From the NCBI RefSeq assembly GCF_000003605.2, contig NW_003146237.1, positions 1-50,668 on the forward strand: a stretch of DNA of 50,668 nt, read 5' to 3'. Source of the DNA: Saccoglossus kowalevskii. Taxonomy: Eukaryota > Hemichordata > Enteropneusta > Harrimaniidae. Positions 11,565-24,195 of the stretch are shown in pieces (positions within the stretch are counted from its first letter, which is position 1; each line of letters starts with the position of its first letter). A model generated the notes under the pieces. The model ran no database searches. It worked only from the letters and a program-made list of their open reading frames with translations, and had not been told where the DNA came from. Made by a program: the position numbers and the translations under genes.

Positions 11565-12510
11565 ACTCATGGTTGCCATTGTATCTTCAATTAGGGTTGC
11601 CATTTTGCATTCACTCAAGGTTGCCATTTACCTTCACTTAGGGTTGCCATTTTACCTTCACTTAGGGTTGCCATTTACATTCACTCTGGGTTGCCATTTA
11701 CATTCACTCAGGGTTGCTATTTTATCTTCAATTAGGGTTGCCATTTTGCATTCACTCAGGGTTGCCATTTACCTTCACTCAGGGTTGCCATTTTACCTTC
11801 ACTCTGGGTTGCCATTTTATCTTCACTCAGGGTTGTCATTTTACCTTCACTCAGGGTTGCCATTTACATTCACTTAGGGTTGCCCTTTTACCTTCACTCA
11901 GGGTTGCCATTTACATTCACTCAGGGTTGCCATTTTACATTCACTCAGGGTTGTCATTTACATTCACTCAGGGTTGCCATTTTACATTCACTCAGGGTTG
12001 CCATTTTATCTTCAGTCACGGTTGCCATTTTATCTTCACTCAGGGTTGACATTTACATTCACTCAGGGTTGCTATTTACCTTCACTCAGGGTTGCCATTT
12101 TATCTTCACTCAGGTTTGCCATTTACCTTCACTCAGGGTTGCCATTTTATCTTCAATTAGGGTTGCCATTTTGCATTCACTCAGGGTTGCCATTTACCTT
12201 CACTCAGGGTTGCCATTTTACTTCCACTCATGGTAGCCATTTACATTCACTCAGGGTTGCCATTTTATCTTCAATTAGGATTGCCATTTTGCATTCACTC
12301 ATGGTTGCCATTTACCTTCACTTAGGGTTGCCATTTTATGTTCACTTAGGGTTGCCATTTACATTCACTCAGGGTTGCCATTTACATTCACTCAGGGTTG
12401 TCATTTTACATTCTCTCAGGGTTGCCATTTTACATTCACTCAGGGTTGTCATTTACATTCACTCAGGGTTGCCATTTTACATTCACTCAGGGTTGACATT
12501 TACATTCACT
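11565..12510. repeat. 1,788-bp-spaced duplication, copy 1 (partner 13,353-14,298)
   Basis: About 946 bp are repeated at an offset of 1,788 bp. Shared private variants include CATTGTATC, CTCAAGG, CACTCTGGG, TTGCCCTTTTACC, ATCTTCAGTCACGG, TTAGGATTGCC, TTTTATGTTC and ACATTCTCTCAGGG. The copies differ at, for example, TTGCTATTTTATC (near 11,716) versus TTGCCATTTTATC. They are separated by a type A segment that matches 31.5-32.05 kb. Confidence 0.85.
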
Positions 12511-13149
12511 CAGGGTTGCCATTTACATTCACCCAGGGTTGTCATTTTACCTTCACTCAGGGTTGTCATTTACATTCACTCAGGGTTATCATTTACATTC
12601 ACTCAGGGTTGCCATTTTACCTTCACTCAGGGTTGCCATTTACATTCACTCAGGGTTGCCATTTACATTCACTCAGGGTTGTCATTTTACCTTCACTCAG
12701 GGTTGTCATTTACAGTCACTCAGGCTTGCCATTTACATTCACTCAGGGTTGTCATTTACATTCACTCAGGGTTGCCATTTACATTCACTCAGGGTTGTCA
12801 TTTTACCTTCACTCAGGGTTGTCATTTACATTCACTCAGGGTTGTCATTTTACCTTCACTCAGGGTTGCCATTTACATTCACTCAGGGTTGTCATTTACA
12901 TTCACTCAGGGTTGCCATTTACCTTCACTTAGGGTTGCCATTTTACATTCACTCAGGGTTGTCATTTACATTCACTCAGAGTTGTCATTTACATTCACTC
13001 AGGGTTGCCATTTTACATTCACTCAGGGTTGCCATTTTACCTTCACTCAGGGTTGCCATTTACATTCACTCAGGGTTGCCATTTTACATTCACTCAGGGT
13101 TGCCATTTTACATTCACTCAGGGTTGCCATTTTACCTTCACTCAGGGTT
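12351..13149. repeat. Type A satellite domain 3
   Basis: An ACATTC/ACCTTC domain sits between two copies of the 946-bp type B segment. Positions about 12,500-13,060 match 31,492-32,052 at an offset of 18,992 bp, sharing CACCCAGGG, GGGTTATCATTT, ACAGTCACTCAGG and CAGGCTTGCC. No gene is seen. Confidence 0.85.
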
Positions 13150-14130
13150 GCCATTTTATCTTCAATTAGGGTTGCCATTTTGCATTCACTCAGGGTTGCC
13201 ATTTATCTTCACTTAGAGTTGCCATTTTACCTTCACTCAGGGTTGCCATTTTATCTTCACTGAGGGTGGCCATTTACCTTCACTCAGGGTTGCCATTGTA
13301 TCTTCAATTAGGGTTGCCATTTTGCATTCACTCAAGGTTGCCAATTACATTCACTCAGGGTTGCCATTGTATCTTCAATTAGGGTTGCCATTTTGCGTTC
13401 ACTCAAGGTTGCCATTTACCTTCACTTAGGGTTGCCATTTTACCTTCACTTAGGGTTGCCATTTACATTCACTCTGGGTTGCCATTTACATTCACTCAGG
13501 GTTGCCATTTTATCTTCAATTAGGGTTGCCATTTTGCATTCACTCAGGGTTGCCATTTACCTTCACTCAGGGTTGCCATTTTACCTTCACTCTGGGTTGC
13601 CATTTTATCTTCACTCAGGGTTGTCATTTTACCTTCACTCAGGGTTGCCATTTACATTCACTTAGGGTTGCCCTTTTACCTTCACTCAGGGTTGCCATTT
13701 ACATTCACTCAGGGTTGCCATTTTACATTCACTCAGGGTTGTCATTTACATTCACTCAGGGTTGCCATTTTACATTCACTCAGGGTTGCCATTTTATCTT
13801 CAGTCACGGTTGCCATTTTATCTTCACTCAGGGTTGACATTTACATTCACTCAGGGTTGCTATTTACCTTCACTCAGGGTTGCCATTTTATCTTCACTCA
13901 GGTTTGCCATTTACCTTCACTCAGGGTTGCCTTTTTATCTTCAATTAGGGTTGCCATTTTGCATTCACTCAGGGTTGCCATTTACCTTCACTCAGGGTTG
14001 CCATTTTACTTCCACTCATGGTAGCCATTTACATTCACTCAGGGTTGCCATTTTATCTTCAATTAGGATTGCCATTTTGCATTCACTCATGGTTGCCATT
14101 TACCTTCACTTAGGGTTGCCATTTTATGTT
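13150..14130. repeat. Type B satellite domain 3 with ACTTCC tag
   Basis: ATCTTC units and CAATTAGGG/TTTTGCATTC dimers return, with the ACTTCC tag at 14,008, exactly 1,788 bp after the tag at 12,220. Most of the domain is the second copy of 11,565-12,510. A CAATTACATTC unit and a TTTTGCGTTC unit near 13,340-13,400 distinguish this copy. Confidence 0.85.
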
Positions 14131-14298
14131 CACTTAGGGTTGCCATTTACATTCACTCAGGGTTGCCATTTACATTCACTCAGGGTTGTCATTTTACATT
14201 CTCTCAGGGTTGCCATTTTACATTCACTCAGGGTTGTCATTTACATTCACTCAGGGTTGCCATTTTACATTCACTCAGGGTTGACATTTACATTCACT
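13353..14298. repeat. 1,788-bp-spaced duplication, copy 2 (partner 11,565-12,510)
   Basis: This second copy carries the same ordered rare variants as 11,565-12,510, including ATCTTCAGTCACGG and ACATTCTCTCAGGG. It differs by small changes such as TTGCCTTTTTATC near 13,930 versus TTGCCATTTTATC. At 14,298 it passes into a type A stretch carrying a TTCCTCA pair. Confidence 0.85.
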
Positions 14299-14369
14299 TA
14301 GGGTTGCCATTTTACCTTCACTCAGGGTTGTCATTTTACCTTCACTCAGGGTTGCCATTTACATTCACT

Positions 14370-15050
14370 TAGGGTTGCCATTTACATTCACTCAGGGTTG
14401 CCATTTTACCTTCACTCAGGGTTGCCATTTTACCTTCCTCACGGTTGTCATTTACATTCACTCAGGGTTGACATTTACATTCACTCAGGGTTGCCATTTT
14501 ACCTTCACTCAGGGTTGACATTTACATCCACTTAGGGTTGCCATTTTACCTTCACTCAGGGTTGTCATTTACATTCACTCAGGGTTGCCATTTACATTCA
14601 CTTAGTGTTGCCATTTACATTCACTTAGGGTTGCCATTTTACCTTCACTCAGGGTTGCCATTTTACCTTCCTCAGGGTTGTCATTTACATTCACTCAGGG
14701 TTGACATTTACATTCACTTAGGGTTGCCATTTACATTCACTCAGGGTTGCCATTTACATTCACTCAGGGTTGTCATTTTACCTTCACTCAGGGTTGTCAT
14801 TTACATTCACTCAGGGTTATCATTTACATTCACTCAGGGTTGCCATTTTACCTTCACTCAGGGTTGCCATTTACATTCACTCAGGGTTGCCATTTACATT
14901 CACTCAGGGTTGTCATTTTACCTTCACTCAGGGTTGTCATTTACAGTCACTCAGGGTTGCCATTTACATTCACTCAGGGTTGTCATTTACATTCACTCAG
15001 GGTTGCCATTTACATTCACTCAGGGTTGTCATTTTACCTTCACTCAGGGT
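14370..15050. repeat. Segmental duplication, copy 1 (partner 31,131-31,811)
   Basis: About 680 bp match the partner at an offset of 16,761 bp. Shared marks are TTCCTCACGG at 14,435 and 31,196, the rare CACTTAGTGTTGCC unit at about 14,603 and 31,364, a TTCCTCA pair 233 bp apart and GGGTTATCATTT. Differences include CACTCAGGG here versus CACCCAGGG in the partner, and TCAGGGTTGCC versus TCAGGCTTGCC. Confidence 0.85.
14435..14674. repeat. 233-bp higher-order repeat bounded by TTCCTCA units
   Basis: Two 22-bp units with TTCCTCA in place of TTCACTCA begin 233 bp apart (14,435 and 14,668). The 233-bp spacing recurs at 28,770/29,003, 31,196/31,429, 33,258/33,491 and 35,279/35,512. A 209-bp version, one 24-bp unit shorter, is at 19,099/19,308, 26,836/27,045 and 38,587/38,796. 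Each interval contains several TTGACATTTAC units and several CACTTAGGG units. Confidence 0.85.
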
Positions 15051-16512
15051 TGCCATTTTACCTTCACTCAGGGATGCCATTTTACCTTCCTCAGGGTTGT
15101 CATTTACATTCGCTCAGGGTTGACATTTACATTCACTCAGGGTTGCCATTTTACCTTCACTCAGGGTTGACATTTACATTCACTTAGGGTTGCCATTTTA
15201 CCTTCACTCAGGGTTGTCATTTACATTCACTCAGGGTTGCCATTTACCTTCACTTAGGGTTGCCATTTTACATTCACTCAGGGTTGTCATTTACATTCAC
15301 TCAGGGTTGTCATTTACATTCACTCAGGGTTGTCATTTTACATTCACTCATGGTTGTCATTTACATTCACTCAGGGTTGCCATTTACATTCACTCAGGGT
15401 TGCCATTTACATTCACTCAGGGTTGCCATTTACATTCACTCAGGGTTGCCATTTTACATTCACTCAGGGTTGCCATTTTACCTTCACTCAGGGTTGCCAT
15501 TTTACCTTCACTCAGGGTTGCTATTTACATTCACTCATGGTTGCCATTTACATTCACTCAGGGTTGCCATTTTACATTCACTCAGGGTTGCCATTTACAT
15601 TCACTTAGGGATGCCATTTACATTCACTCAGGGTTGCCATTTACATTCACTCAGGGTTGCCATTTTACATTCACTCGGGGTTGTCATTTACATTCACTCA
15701 GGGTTGCCATTTTCCATTCACTTAGGGTTGCCATTTACATTCACTCATGGTTGCCATTTTGCATTCACTCAGGGTTGCCATTTTATCTTCACTCAGGGTT
15801 GTCATTTTACCTTCACTCAGGGTTGCCATTTTACCTTCACTCAGGGTTGCCATTTACATTCACTCAGGGTTGTCATTTTACCTTCACTCAGGGTTGTCAT
15901 TTACAGTCACTCAGGGTTGCCATTTACATTCACTCAGGGTTGTCATTTACATTCACTCAGGGTTGCCATTTACCTTCACTTAGGGTTGCCATTTTACATT
16001 CACTCAGGGTTGTCATTTACATTCACTCAGGGTTGTCATTTACATTCACTCAGGGTTGTCATTTTACATTCACTCATGGTTGTCATTTACATTCACTCAG
16101 GGTTGCCATTTACATTCACTCAGGGTTGCCATTTACATTCACTCAGGGTTGCCATTTACATTCACTCAGGGTTGCCATTTTACATTCACTCAGGGTTGCC
16201 ATTTTACCTTCACTCAGGGTTGCCATTTTACCTTCACTCAGGGTTGCTATTTACATTCACTCATGGTTGCCATTTACATTCACTCAGGGTTGCCATTCTA
16301 CATTCACTCAGGGTTGCCATTTTACCTTCCCTCAGGGTTGCCATTTACATTCACTCAGGGTTGCCATTTTACATTCACTCAGGGTTGCCATTTTACATTC
16401 ACTCAGGGTTGCCATTTTACCTTCACTCAGGGTTGCCATTTACATTCACTCAGGGTTGCCATTTTACATTCACTCAGGGTTGTCATTTACATTCACTCAT
16501 GGTTGCCATTTT

Positions 16513-16777
16513 AACTTCACTCATGGTTGCCATTTTACATTCACTCAGGGTTGCCATTTTACATTCACTCAGGGTTGCCATTTACCTTCACTCAGGGTTG
16601 CCATTTACATTCACTTAGGGATGCCATTTACATTCACTCAGGGTTGCCATTTACATTCACTCAGGGTTGCCATTTTACATTCACTCAGGGTTGCCATTTT
16701 ACATTCACTTAGGGTTGCCATTTTACATTCACTCAGGGTTGTCATTTACATTCACTCATGGTTGCCATTTTAACTTC
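16513..16777. repeat. 259-bp higher-order repeat bounded by AACTTC units
   Basis: AACTTC units start at 16,513 and 16,772. The interval is unit-for-unit like that at 4,249-4,508, including one CACTTAGGGATGCC unit. The copy at 4,249 differs at TTGGCATTTTAC, where this one has TTGCCATTTTAC. Confidence 0.85.
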
Positions 16778-17280
16778 ACTCATGGTTGCCATTTTACATT
16801 CACTCAGGGTTGCCATTTTGCATTCACTCAGGGTTGCCATTTACATTCACTCAGGGTTGTCATTTACATTCACTCATGGTTGCCATTTTACATTCACTCA
16901 GGGTTGCCATTTTACATTCACTCAGGGTTGCCATTTACCTTCACTCAGGGTTGCCATTTACATTCACTTAGGGATGCCATTTACATTCACTCAGGGTTGC
17001 CATTTACATTCACTTAGGGTTGTCATTTTACCTTCACTCAGGGTTGTCATTTACAGTCACTCAGGGTTGCCATTTACATTCACTCAGGGTTGTCATTTAC
17101 ATTCACTCAGGGTTGCCATTTACATTCACTCAGGGTTGTCATTTTACCTTCACTCAGGGTTGTCATTTACATTCACTCAGGGTTGTCATTTTACCTTCAC
17201 TCAGGGTTGTCATTTACATTCACTCAGGGTTGTCATTTTACCTTCACTCAGGGTTGCCATTTACATTCACTCAGGGTTGC

Positions 17281-18041
17281 CATTTACCTTCACTTAGGGT
17301 TGCCATTTTACATTCACTCAGGGTTGTCATTTACATTCACTCAGGGTTGTCATTTACATTCACTCATGGTTGTCATTTTACATTCACTCATGGTTGTCAT
17401 TTACATTCACTCAAGGTTGCCATTTACATTCACTCAGGGTTGCCATTTACATTCACTCATGGTTGCCATTTACATTCACTCAGGGTTGCCATTTTACATT
17501 CACTCAGGGTTGCCATTTTACCTTCACTCAGGGTTGCCATTTACATTCACTCAGGGTTGCCATTTTACATTCACTCAGGGTTGCCATTTTACATTCACTC
17601 AGGGTTGCCATTTTACCTTCACTCATGGTTGCCATTTACATTCACTCAGGGTTGTCATTTTACCTTCACTCAGGGTTGTCATTTACATTCACTCAGGGTT
17701 GCCATTTACATTCACTCAGGGTTGCCATTTACATTCACTCAGGGTTGTCATTTTACCTTCACTCAGGGTTGTCATTTTACCTTCACTCAGGGTTGCCATT
17801 TTACATTTACTCAGGGTTGTCATTTACATTCACTCAGGGTTGCCATTTTACATTCACTCAGGGTTGACAGTTTACATTCACTCAGGGTTGCCATTGCACC
17901 TTCACTCAGGGTTGCCATTTACATTCACTCAGGGTTGCCATTTTACATTTACTCAGGGTTGTCATTTACATTCACTCATGGTTGCCATTTTAACTTCACT
18001 CATGGTTGCCATTTTACATTCACTCAGGGTTGCCATTTTAC
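17281..18041. repeat. Segmental duplication, copy 2 (partner 2,880-3,640)
   Basis: This carries the same private units as the partner (TTGACAGTTTAC at about 17,865, CATTGCACC and TTTACATTTACTC). It then continues directly into the paired AACTTC repeat (17,992 and 18,251), whereas the partner has only the first of that pair before changing order. Confidence 0.85.
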
Positions 18042-18799
18042 ATTCACTCAGGGTTGCCATTTACCTTCACTCAGGGTTGCCATTTACATTCACTTAGGGA
18101 TGCCATTTACATTCACTCAGGGTTGCCATTTACATTCACTCAGGGTTGCCATTTTACATTCACTCAGGGTTGCCATTTTACATTCACTTAGGGTTGCCAT
18201 TTTACATTCACTCAGGGTTGTCATTTACATTCACTCATGGTTGCCATTTTAACTTCACTCATGGTTGCCATTTTACATTCACTCAGGGTTGCCATTTTAC
18301 ATTCACTCAGGGTTGCCATTTACATTCACTCAGGGTTGCCATTTACATTCACTCAGGGTTGCCATTTACATTCACTCAGGGTTGCCATTTACCTTCACTT
18401 AGGGTTACCATTTTACATTCACTCAGGGTTGTCATTTACATTCACTCAGGGTTGTCATTTACATTCACTCAGGGTTGTCATTTTACATTCACTCATGGTT
18501 GTCATTTACATTCACTCAAGGTTGCCATTTACATTCACTCAGGGTTGCCATTTACATTCACTCATGGTTGCCATTTACATTCACTCAGGGTTGCCATTTT
18601 ACATTCACTCAGGGTTGCCATTTTACCTTCACTCAGGGTTGCCATTTACATTCACACAGGGTTGCCATTTTACATTCACTCAGGGTTGCCATTTTACATT
18701 CACTCAGGGTTGCCATTTTACCTTCACTCAGGGTTGCCATTTACATTCACTCAGGGTTGTCATTTTACCTTCACTCAGGGTTGTCATTTACATTCACTC

Positions 18800-21140
18800 A
18801 GGGTTGCCATTTACATTCACTCAGGGTTGCCATTTACATTCACTCAGGGTTGTCATTTTACCTTCACTCAGGGTTGCCATTTTACATTCACTCAGGGTTG
18901 TCATTTACATTCACTCAGGGTTGCCATTTTACATTCACTCAGGGTTGACATTTACATTCACTTAGGGTTGCCATTTTACCTTCACTCAGGGTTGTCATTT
19001 TACCTTCACTCAGGGTTGCCATTTACATTCACTTAGGGTTGCCATTTACATTCACTCAGGGTTGCCATTTTACCTTCACTCAGGGTTGCCATTTTACCTT
19101 CCTCAGGGTTGTCATTTACATTCACTCAGGGTTGACATTTACATTCGCTCAGGGTTGCCATTTTACCTTCACTCAGGGTTGACATTTACATTCACTTAGG
19201 GTTGCCATTTTACCTTCACTCAGGGTTGTCATTTACATTCACTCAGGGTTGCCATTTACATTCACTTAGGGTTGCCATTTACATTCACTTAGGGTTGCCA
19301 TTTTACCTTCCTCAGGGTTGTCATTTACATTCACTCAGGGTTGACATTTACATTCACTTAGGGTTGCCATTTACATTCACTCAGGTTTGCCATTTACATT
19401 CACTCAGGGTTGTCATTTTACCTTCACTCAGGGTTGTCATTTACATTCACTCAGGGTTGTCATTTACATTCACTCAGGGTTGCCATTTTACCTTCACTCA
19501 GGGTTGCCATTTACATTCACTCAGGGTTGTCATTTACATTCACTCAGGGTTGTCATTTTACCTTCACTCAGGGTTGTCATTTACAGTCACTCAGGGTTGC
19601 CATTTACATTCACTCAGGGTTGTCATTTACATTCACTCAGGGTTGCCATTTACATTCACTAAGGGTTGTCATTTTACCTTCACTCAGGGTTGTCATTTAC
19701 ATTCACTCAGGGTTGTCATTTTACCTTCACTCAGGGTTGTCATTTACAGTCACTCAGGGTTGCCATTTACATTCACTCAGGGTTGTCATTTACATTCACT
19801 CAGGGTTGCCATTTACATTCACTCAGGGTTGTCATTTTACCTTCACTCAGGGTTGTCATTTACATTCACTCAGGGTTGTCATTTTACCTTCACTCAGGGT
19901 TGCCATTTACATTCACTCAGGGTTGCCATTTACATTCACTCAGGGTTGCCATTTACCTTCACTTAGGGTTGCCATTTTACATTCACTCAGGGTTGTCATT
20001 TACATTCACTCAGGGTTGTCATTTACATTCACTCAGGGTTGTCATTTTACATTCACTCATGGTTGTCATTTACATTCACTCAGGGTTGCCATTTTACATT
20101 CACTCAGGGTTGCCATTTACCTTCACTTAGGGTTGCCATTTTATCTTCACTCAGGGTTGCCATTTACATTCACTCAGGGTTGCCATTTTATCTTCAATTA
20201 GGGTTGCCATTTTGCATTCACTCAGGGTTGCCATTTACCTTCACTTACGGTTGTCATTTTACCTTCACTCAGGGCTGCCATTTTACCTTAACTCATGGTT
20301 GCCATTTTACTTTCACTCAGGGTTGCCATTTTATCTTCACTCAGGGTTGCCATTTTATCTTCAATTAGGGTTGCCATTTTGCATTCACTCAGGGTTGCCA
20401 TTTATCTTCACTTAGAGTTGCCATTTTACCTTCACTCAGGGTTGCCATTTTATCTTCAATTAGGGTTGCCATTTTACCTTCACTGTTGGTGGCCATTTAC
20501 CTTCACTCAGGGTTGCCATTGTATCTTCAATTAGGGTTGCCATTTTGTATTCACTCAAGGTTGCCATTTACCTTCACTTAGGGTTGCCATTTTACCTTCA
20601 CTCAGGGTTGCCATTTACATTCACTCAGGGTTGCCATTTTATCTTCAATTAGGGTTGCCATTTTGCATTCACTCACGGTTGCCATTTACCTTCACTCAGG
20701 GTTGCCATTTTACATTCACTCAGGGTTGCCATTTTATCTTCACTCAGGGTTGTCATTTTACCTTCACTCAGGGTTGCCATTTACATTCACTTAGGGTTGC
20801 CCTTTTACCTTCACTCAGGGTTGCCATTTACATTCACTCAGGGTTGCCATTTTACATTCACACAGGGTTGTCATTTACATTCACTCAGGGTTGACATTTA
20901 CATTCACTCAGGGTTGCTATTTACCTTCACTCAGGATTGCCATTTTATCTTCACTCAGGTTTGCCATTTACCTTCACTCAGGGTTGCCATTTTATCTTCA
21001 ATTAGGGTTGCCATTTTGCATTCACTCAGGGTTGCCATTTACCTTCACTCAGGGTTGCCATTTTACTTCCACTCATGGTAGCCATTTACATTCACTCAGG
21101 GTTGCCATTTTATCTTCAATTAGGGTTGCCATTTTGCATT
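18800..21140. repeat. 2.3-kb segmental duplication, copy 1 (partner 38,288-40,580)
   Basis: This is the longest pair I can follow by eye. The offset is 19,488 bp up to about 20,305 and 19,440 bp beyond it, because the partner lacks 48 bp (two units). Shared private variants are CATTCGCTC, CAGGTTTGCC (near 19,385), CACTAAGGG (near 19,657), CACTTACGGTTGTC, TTTTGTATTC and CACACAGGG (near 20,860). The first half is type A and the second type B, so the duplication crossed a domain boundary. Confidence 0.87.
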
Positions 21141-21675
21141 CACTCATGGTTGCCATTTACCTTCACTTAGGGTTGCTATTTTACCTTCAGTCAGGGTTGC
21201 CATTTTATCTTCACATAGGGTTGCCATTTACATTCACTCAGGGTTGCCATTTACATTCACTCAGGGTTGTCATTTTACCTTCACTCAGGGTTGCCATTTT
21301 ACATTCACTCAGGGTTGTCATTTACATTCACTCAGGGTTGCCATTTTACATTCACTCAGGGTTGACATTTACATTCACTTAGGGTTGCCATTTTACCTTC
21401 ACTTAGGGTTGTCATTTTACCTTCACTCAGGGTTGTCATTTACATTCACTTAGGGTTGCCATTTACATTCACTCAGGGTTGCCATTTTACCTTCACTCAG
21501 GGTTGCCATTTTACCTTCCTCAGGGTTGTCATTTACATTCACTCAGGGTTGACATTTACATTCACTCAGGGTTGCCATTTTACCTTCACTCAGGGTTGAC
21601 ATTTACATTCACTTAGGGTTGCCATTTTACCTTCACTCAGGGTTGTCATTTACATTCACTCAGGGTTGCCATTTT
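20095..21675. repeat. 1.6-kb segmental duplication, copy 1 (partner 25,415-26,995)
   Basis: This matches the partner at a constant offset of 5,320 bp. Shared variants include CACTTACGGTTGTC, ACCTTAACTCATGG, CACTGTTGGTGGCC, TTTTGTATTC, CACGGTTGCC, CAGGATTGCC, ATGGTAGCC, ACCTTCAGTCAGGG and TTCCTCA. Differences seen include CACACAGGG (here) versus CACTCAGGG and CACATAGGG (here) versus CACTTAGGG. With 39.6-40.6 kb this makes a three-copy family. Confidence 0.87.
20130..21215. repeat. Type B satellite domain 4 with ACTTCC tag
   Basis: ATCTTC and CAATTAGGG/TTTTGCATTC units with the ACTTCC tag at 21,065. The domain holds the order CACTTACGG, ACCTTAACTCATGG, CAATTAGGG dimer, CACTTAGAG, CACTGTTGGTGGCC, CATTGTATC seen in other type B domains. 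No gene is seen. Confidence 0.85.
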
Positions 21676-23829
21676 ACATTCACTCAGGGTTGTCATTTTA
21701 CCTTCACTCAGGGTTGTCATTTACAGTCACTCAGGGTTGCCATTTACATTCACTCAGGGTTGTCATTTACATTCACTCAGGGTTGCCATTTACATTCACT
21801 CAGGGTTGTCATTTTACCTTCACTCAGGGTTGTCATTTACATTCACTCAGGGTTGTCATTTTACCTTCACTCAGGGTTGCCATTTACATTCACTCAGGGT
21901 TGCCATTTACATTCACTCAGGGTTGCCATTTACCTTCACTTAGGGTTGCCATTTTACATTCACTCAGGGTTGTCATTTACATTCACTCAGGGTTGTCATT
22001 TACATTCACTCAGGGTTGTCATTTTACATTCACTCATGGTTGTCATTTACATTCACTCAAGGTTGCCATTTACATTCACTCAGGGTTGCCATTTACATTC
22101 ACTCATGGTTGCCATTTACATTCACTCACGGTTGCCATTTTACATTCACTCAGGGTTGCCATTTTACCTTCACTCAGGGTTGCCATTTACATTCAATCAG
22201 GGTTGCCATTTTACATTCACTCAGAGTTGCCATTTTACATTCACTTAGGGTTGCCATTTTACCTTCACTCAGGGTTGCCATTTACATTCACTCAGGGTTG
22301 TCATTTTACCTTCACTCAGGGTTGTCATTTACATTCACTCAGGGTTGCCATTTACATTAACTCAGGGTTGCCATTTACATTCACTCAGGGTTGTCATTTT
22401 ACCTTCACTCAGGGTTGTCATTTACATTCACTCAGGGTTGTCATTTTACCTTCACTCAGGGTTGCCATTTACATTCACTCAGGGTTGCCATTTACATTCA
22501 CTCAGGGTTGCCATTTACCTTCACTTAGGGTTGCCATTTTACATTCACTCAGGGTTGTCATTTACATTCACTCAGGATTGTCATTTACATTCACTCAGGG
22601 TTGTCATTTTACATTCACTCATGGTTGTCATTTACATTCACTCAGGGTTGCCATTTACATTCACTCAGGGTTGCCATTTACATTCACTCAGGGTTGCCAT
22701 TTACATTCACTCAGGGTTGCCATTTTACATTCACTCAGGGTTGCCATTTTACCTTCACTCAGGGTTGCCATTTTACCTTCACTCAGGGTTGCTATTTACA
22801 TTCACTCATGGTTGCCATTTACATTCACTCAGGGTTGCCATTCTACATTCACTCAGGGTTGCCATTTTACCTTCACTCAGGGTTGCCATTTACATTCACT
22901 CAGGGTTGCCATTTTACATTCACTCAGGGTTGCCATTTTACATTCACTCAGGGTTGCCATTTTACCTTCACTCAGGGTTGCCATTTACATTCACTCAGGG
23001 TTGCCATTTTACATTCACTCAGGGTTGTCATTTACATTCACTCATGGTTGCCATTTTAACTTCACTCATGGTTGCCATTTTACATTCACTCAGGGTTGCC
23101 ATTTTACATTCACTCAGGGTTGCCATTTACCTTCACTCAGGGTTGCCATTTACATTCACTTAGGGATGCCATTTACATTCACTCAGGGTTGCCATTTACA
23201 TTCACTCAGGGTTGCCATTTTACATTCACTCAGGGTTGCCATTTTACATTCACTTAGGGTTGCCATTTTACATTCACTCAGGGTTGTCATTTACATTCAC
23301 TCATAGTTGCCATTTTAACTTCACTCATGGTTGCCATTTTACATTCACTCAGGGTTGCCATTTTACATTCACTCAGGGTTGCCATTTACATTCACTTAGG
23401 GATGCCATTTACATTCACTCAGGGTTGCCACTTACATTCACTCAGGGTTGCCATTTTACATTCACTCAGGGTTGCCATTTACATTCACTCAGGGTTGCCA
23501 TTTTACATTCACTCAGGGTTGTTATTTACATTCACTCATGGTTGCCATTTTACATTCACTCAGGGTTGCCATTTTACCTTCACTCAGGGTTGCCATTTAT
23601 ATTCACTTAGGGTTGCCCTTTTACCTTCACTCAGGGTTGCCATTTACATTCACTCAGGGTTGCCATTTTACCTTCACTCAGGGTTGCCATTTATATTCAC
23701 TTAGGGTTGCCCTTTTACCTTCACTCAGGGTTGCCATTTACATTCACTCAGGGTTGCCATTTTACATTCACTCAGGGTTGTCATTTACATTCACTCAGGG
23801 TTGCCATTTTACATTCACTCAGGGTTGCC
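21216..23829. repeat. Type A satellite domain 5
   Basis: An ACATTC/ACCTTC domain with a TTCCTCA unit at 21,516 and an AACTTC pair at 23,058/23,317. One flank of the second AACTTC unit is TCATAGTTGCC instead of TCATGG. The end of the domain contains two TTTATATTCACTTAGGG to TTGCCCTTTTACC transitions near 23,597 and 23,692. No gene is seen. Confidence 0.85.
23058..23322. repeat. 259-bp higher-order repeat bounded by AACTTC units
   Basis: AACTTC units begin at 23,058 and 23,317, with the usual internal CACTTAGGGATGCC unit. The left end adjoins the 1.1-kb segment shared with 33.9-35.0 kb, which reproduces the same pair at 33,839/34,098. Confidence 0.85.
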
Positions 23830-24195
23830 ATTTTATCTTCACTCAGGGTTGCCATTTTATCTTCATTCAGGGTTGACATTTACATTCACTCAGGGTTGCT
23901 ATTTACCTTCACTTAGGGTTGCCATTTTATCTTCACTCAGGTTTGCCATTTACCTTCACTCAGGGTTGCATTTTATCTTCAATTAGGGTTGCCATTTTGC
24001 ATTCACTCAGGGTTGCCATTTACCTTCACTCAGGGTTGCCATTTTACTTCCACTCATGGTAGCCATTTACATTCACTCAGGGTTGCCATTTTATCTTCAA
24101 TTAGGGTTGCCATTTTGCATTCACTCATGGTTGCCATTTACCTTCACTTAGGGTTGCCATTTTACCTTCACTCAGGGTTGCCATTTTATCTTCAC
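23100..24195. repeat. 1.1-kb segmental duplication, copy 1 (partner 33,881-34,977)
   Basis: This matches the partner at an offset of 10,781 bp, becoming 10,782 after a one-base deletion here near 23,970 (GGGTTGCATTTTATC). Both share TTGCCACTTAC or its TTGCCATTTAC counterpart, TTGTTATTTAC, two TTTATATTC units and two TTGCCCTTTTACC units, then the ACTTCC-tagged block (24,046 and 34,828). The copy crosses from type A into type B. Confidence 0.85.

Larger units (their letters stand above)
7800..12350. repeat. Type B satellite domain 2 (longest type B block)
   Basis: About 4.5 kb are dominated by ATCTTC units, CAATTAGGG/TTTTGCATTC dimers and TTGCTATTTT units. Other recurring variants here are ACCTTAACTCATGG, ACCTCCACTCATGG (near 8,382 and 8,432), CATATACATTC (near 8,448) and CACTGTTGGTGGCC (at 9,172, 9,977 and 11,541). 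The first part (about 8,100-8,390) is a run of nearly pure ATCTTCACTCAGGG units. The ACTTCC tag is at 12,220. A minus-strand open frame over 8,175-8,456 is a by-product of these units, not a gene. Confidence 0.85.
14131..20129. repeat. Type A satellite domain 4
   Basis: A 6-kb ACATTC/ACCTTC domain. TTCCTCA units are at 14,435, 14,668, 15,087, 19,099 and 19,308; AACTTC units at 16,513, 16,772, 17,992 and 18,251. Isolated ATCTTC units occur near 15,783. Positions 17,281-18,041 copy 2,880-3,640, and 18,800 onward is the start of a 2.3-kb duplication with 38,288 onward. No gene is seen. Confidence 0.85.
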
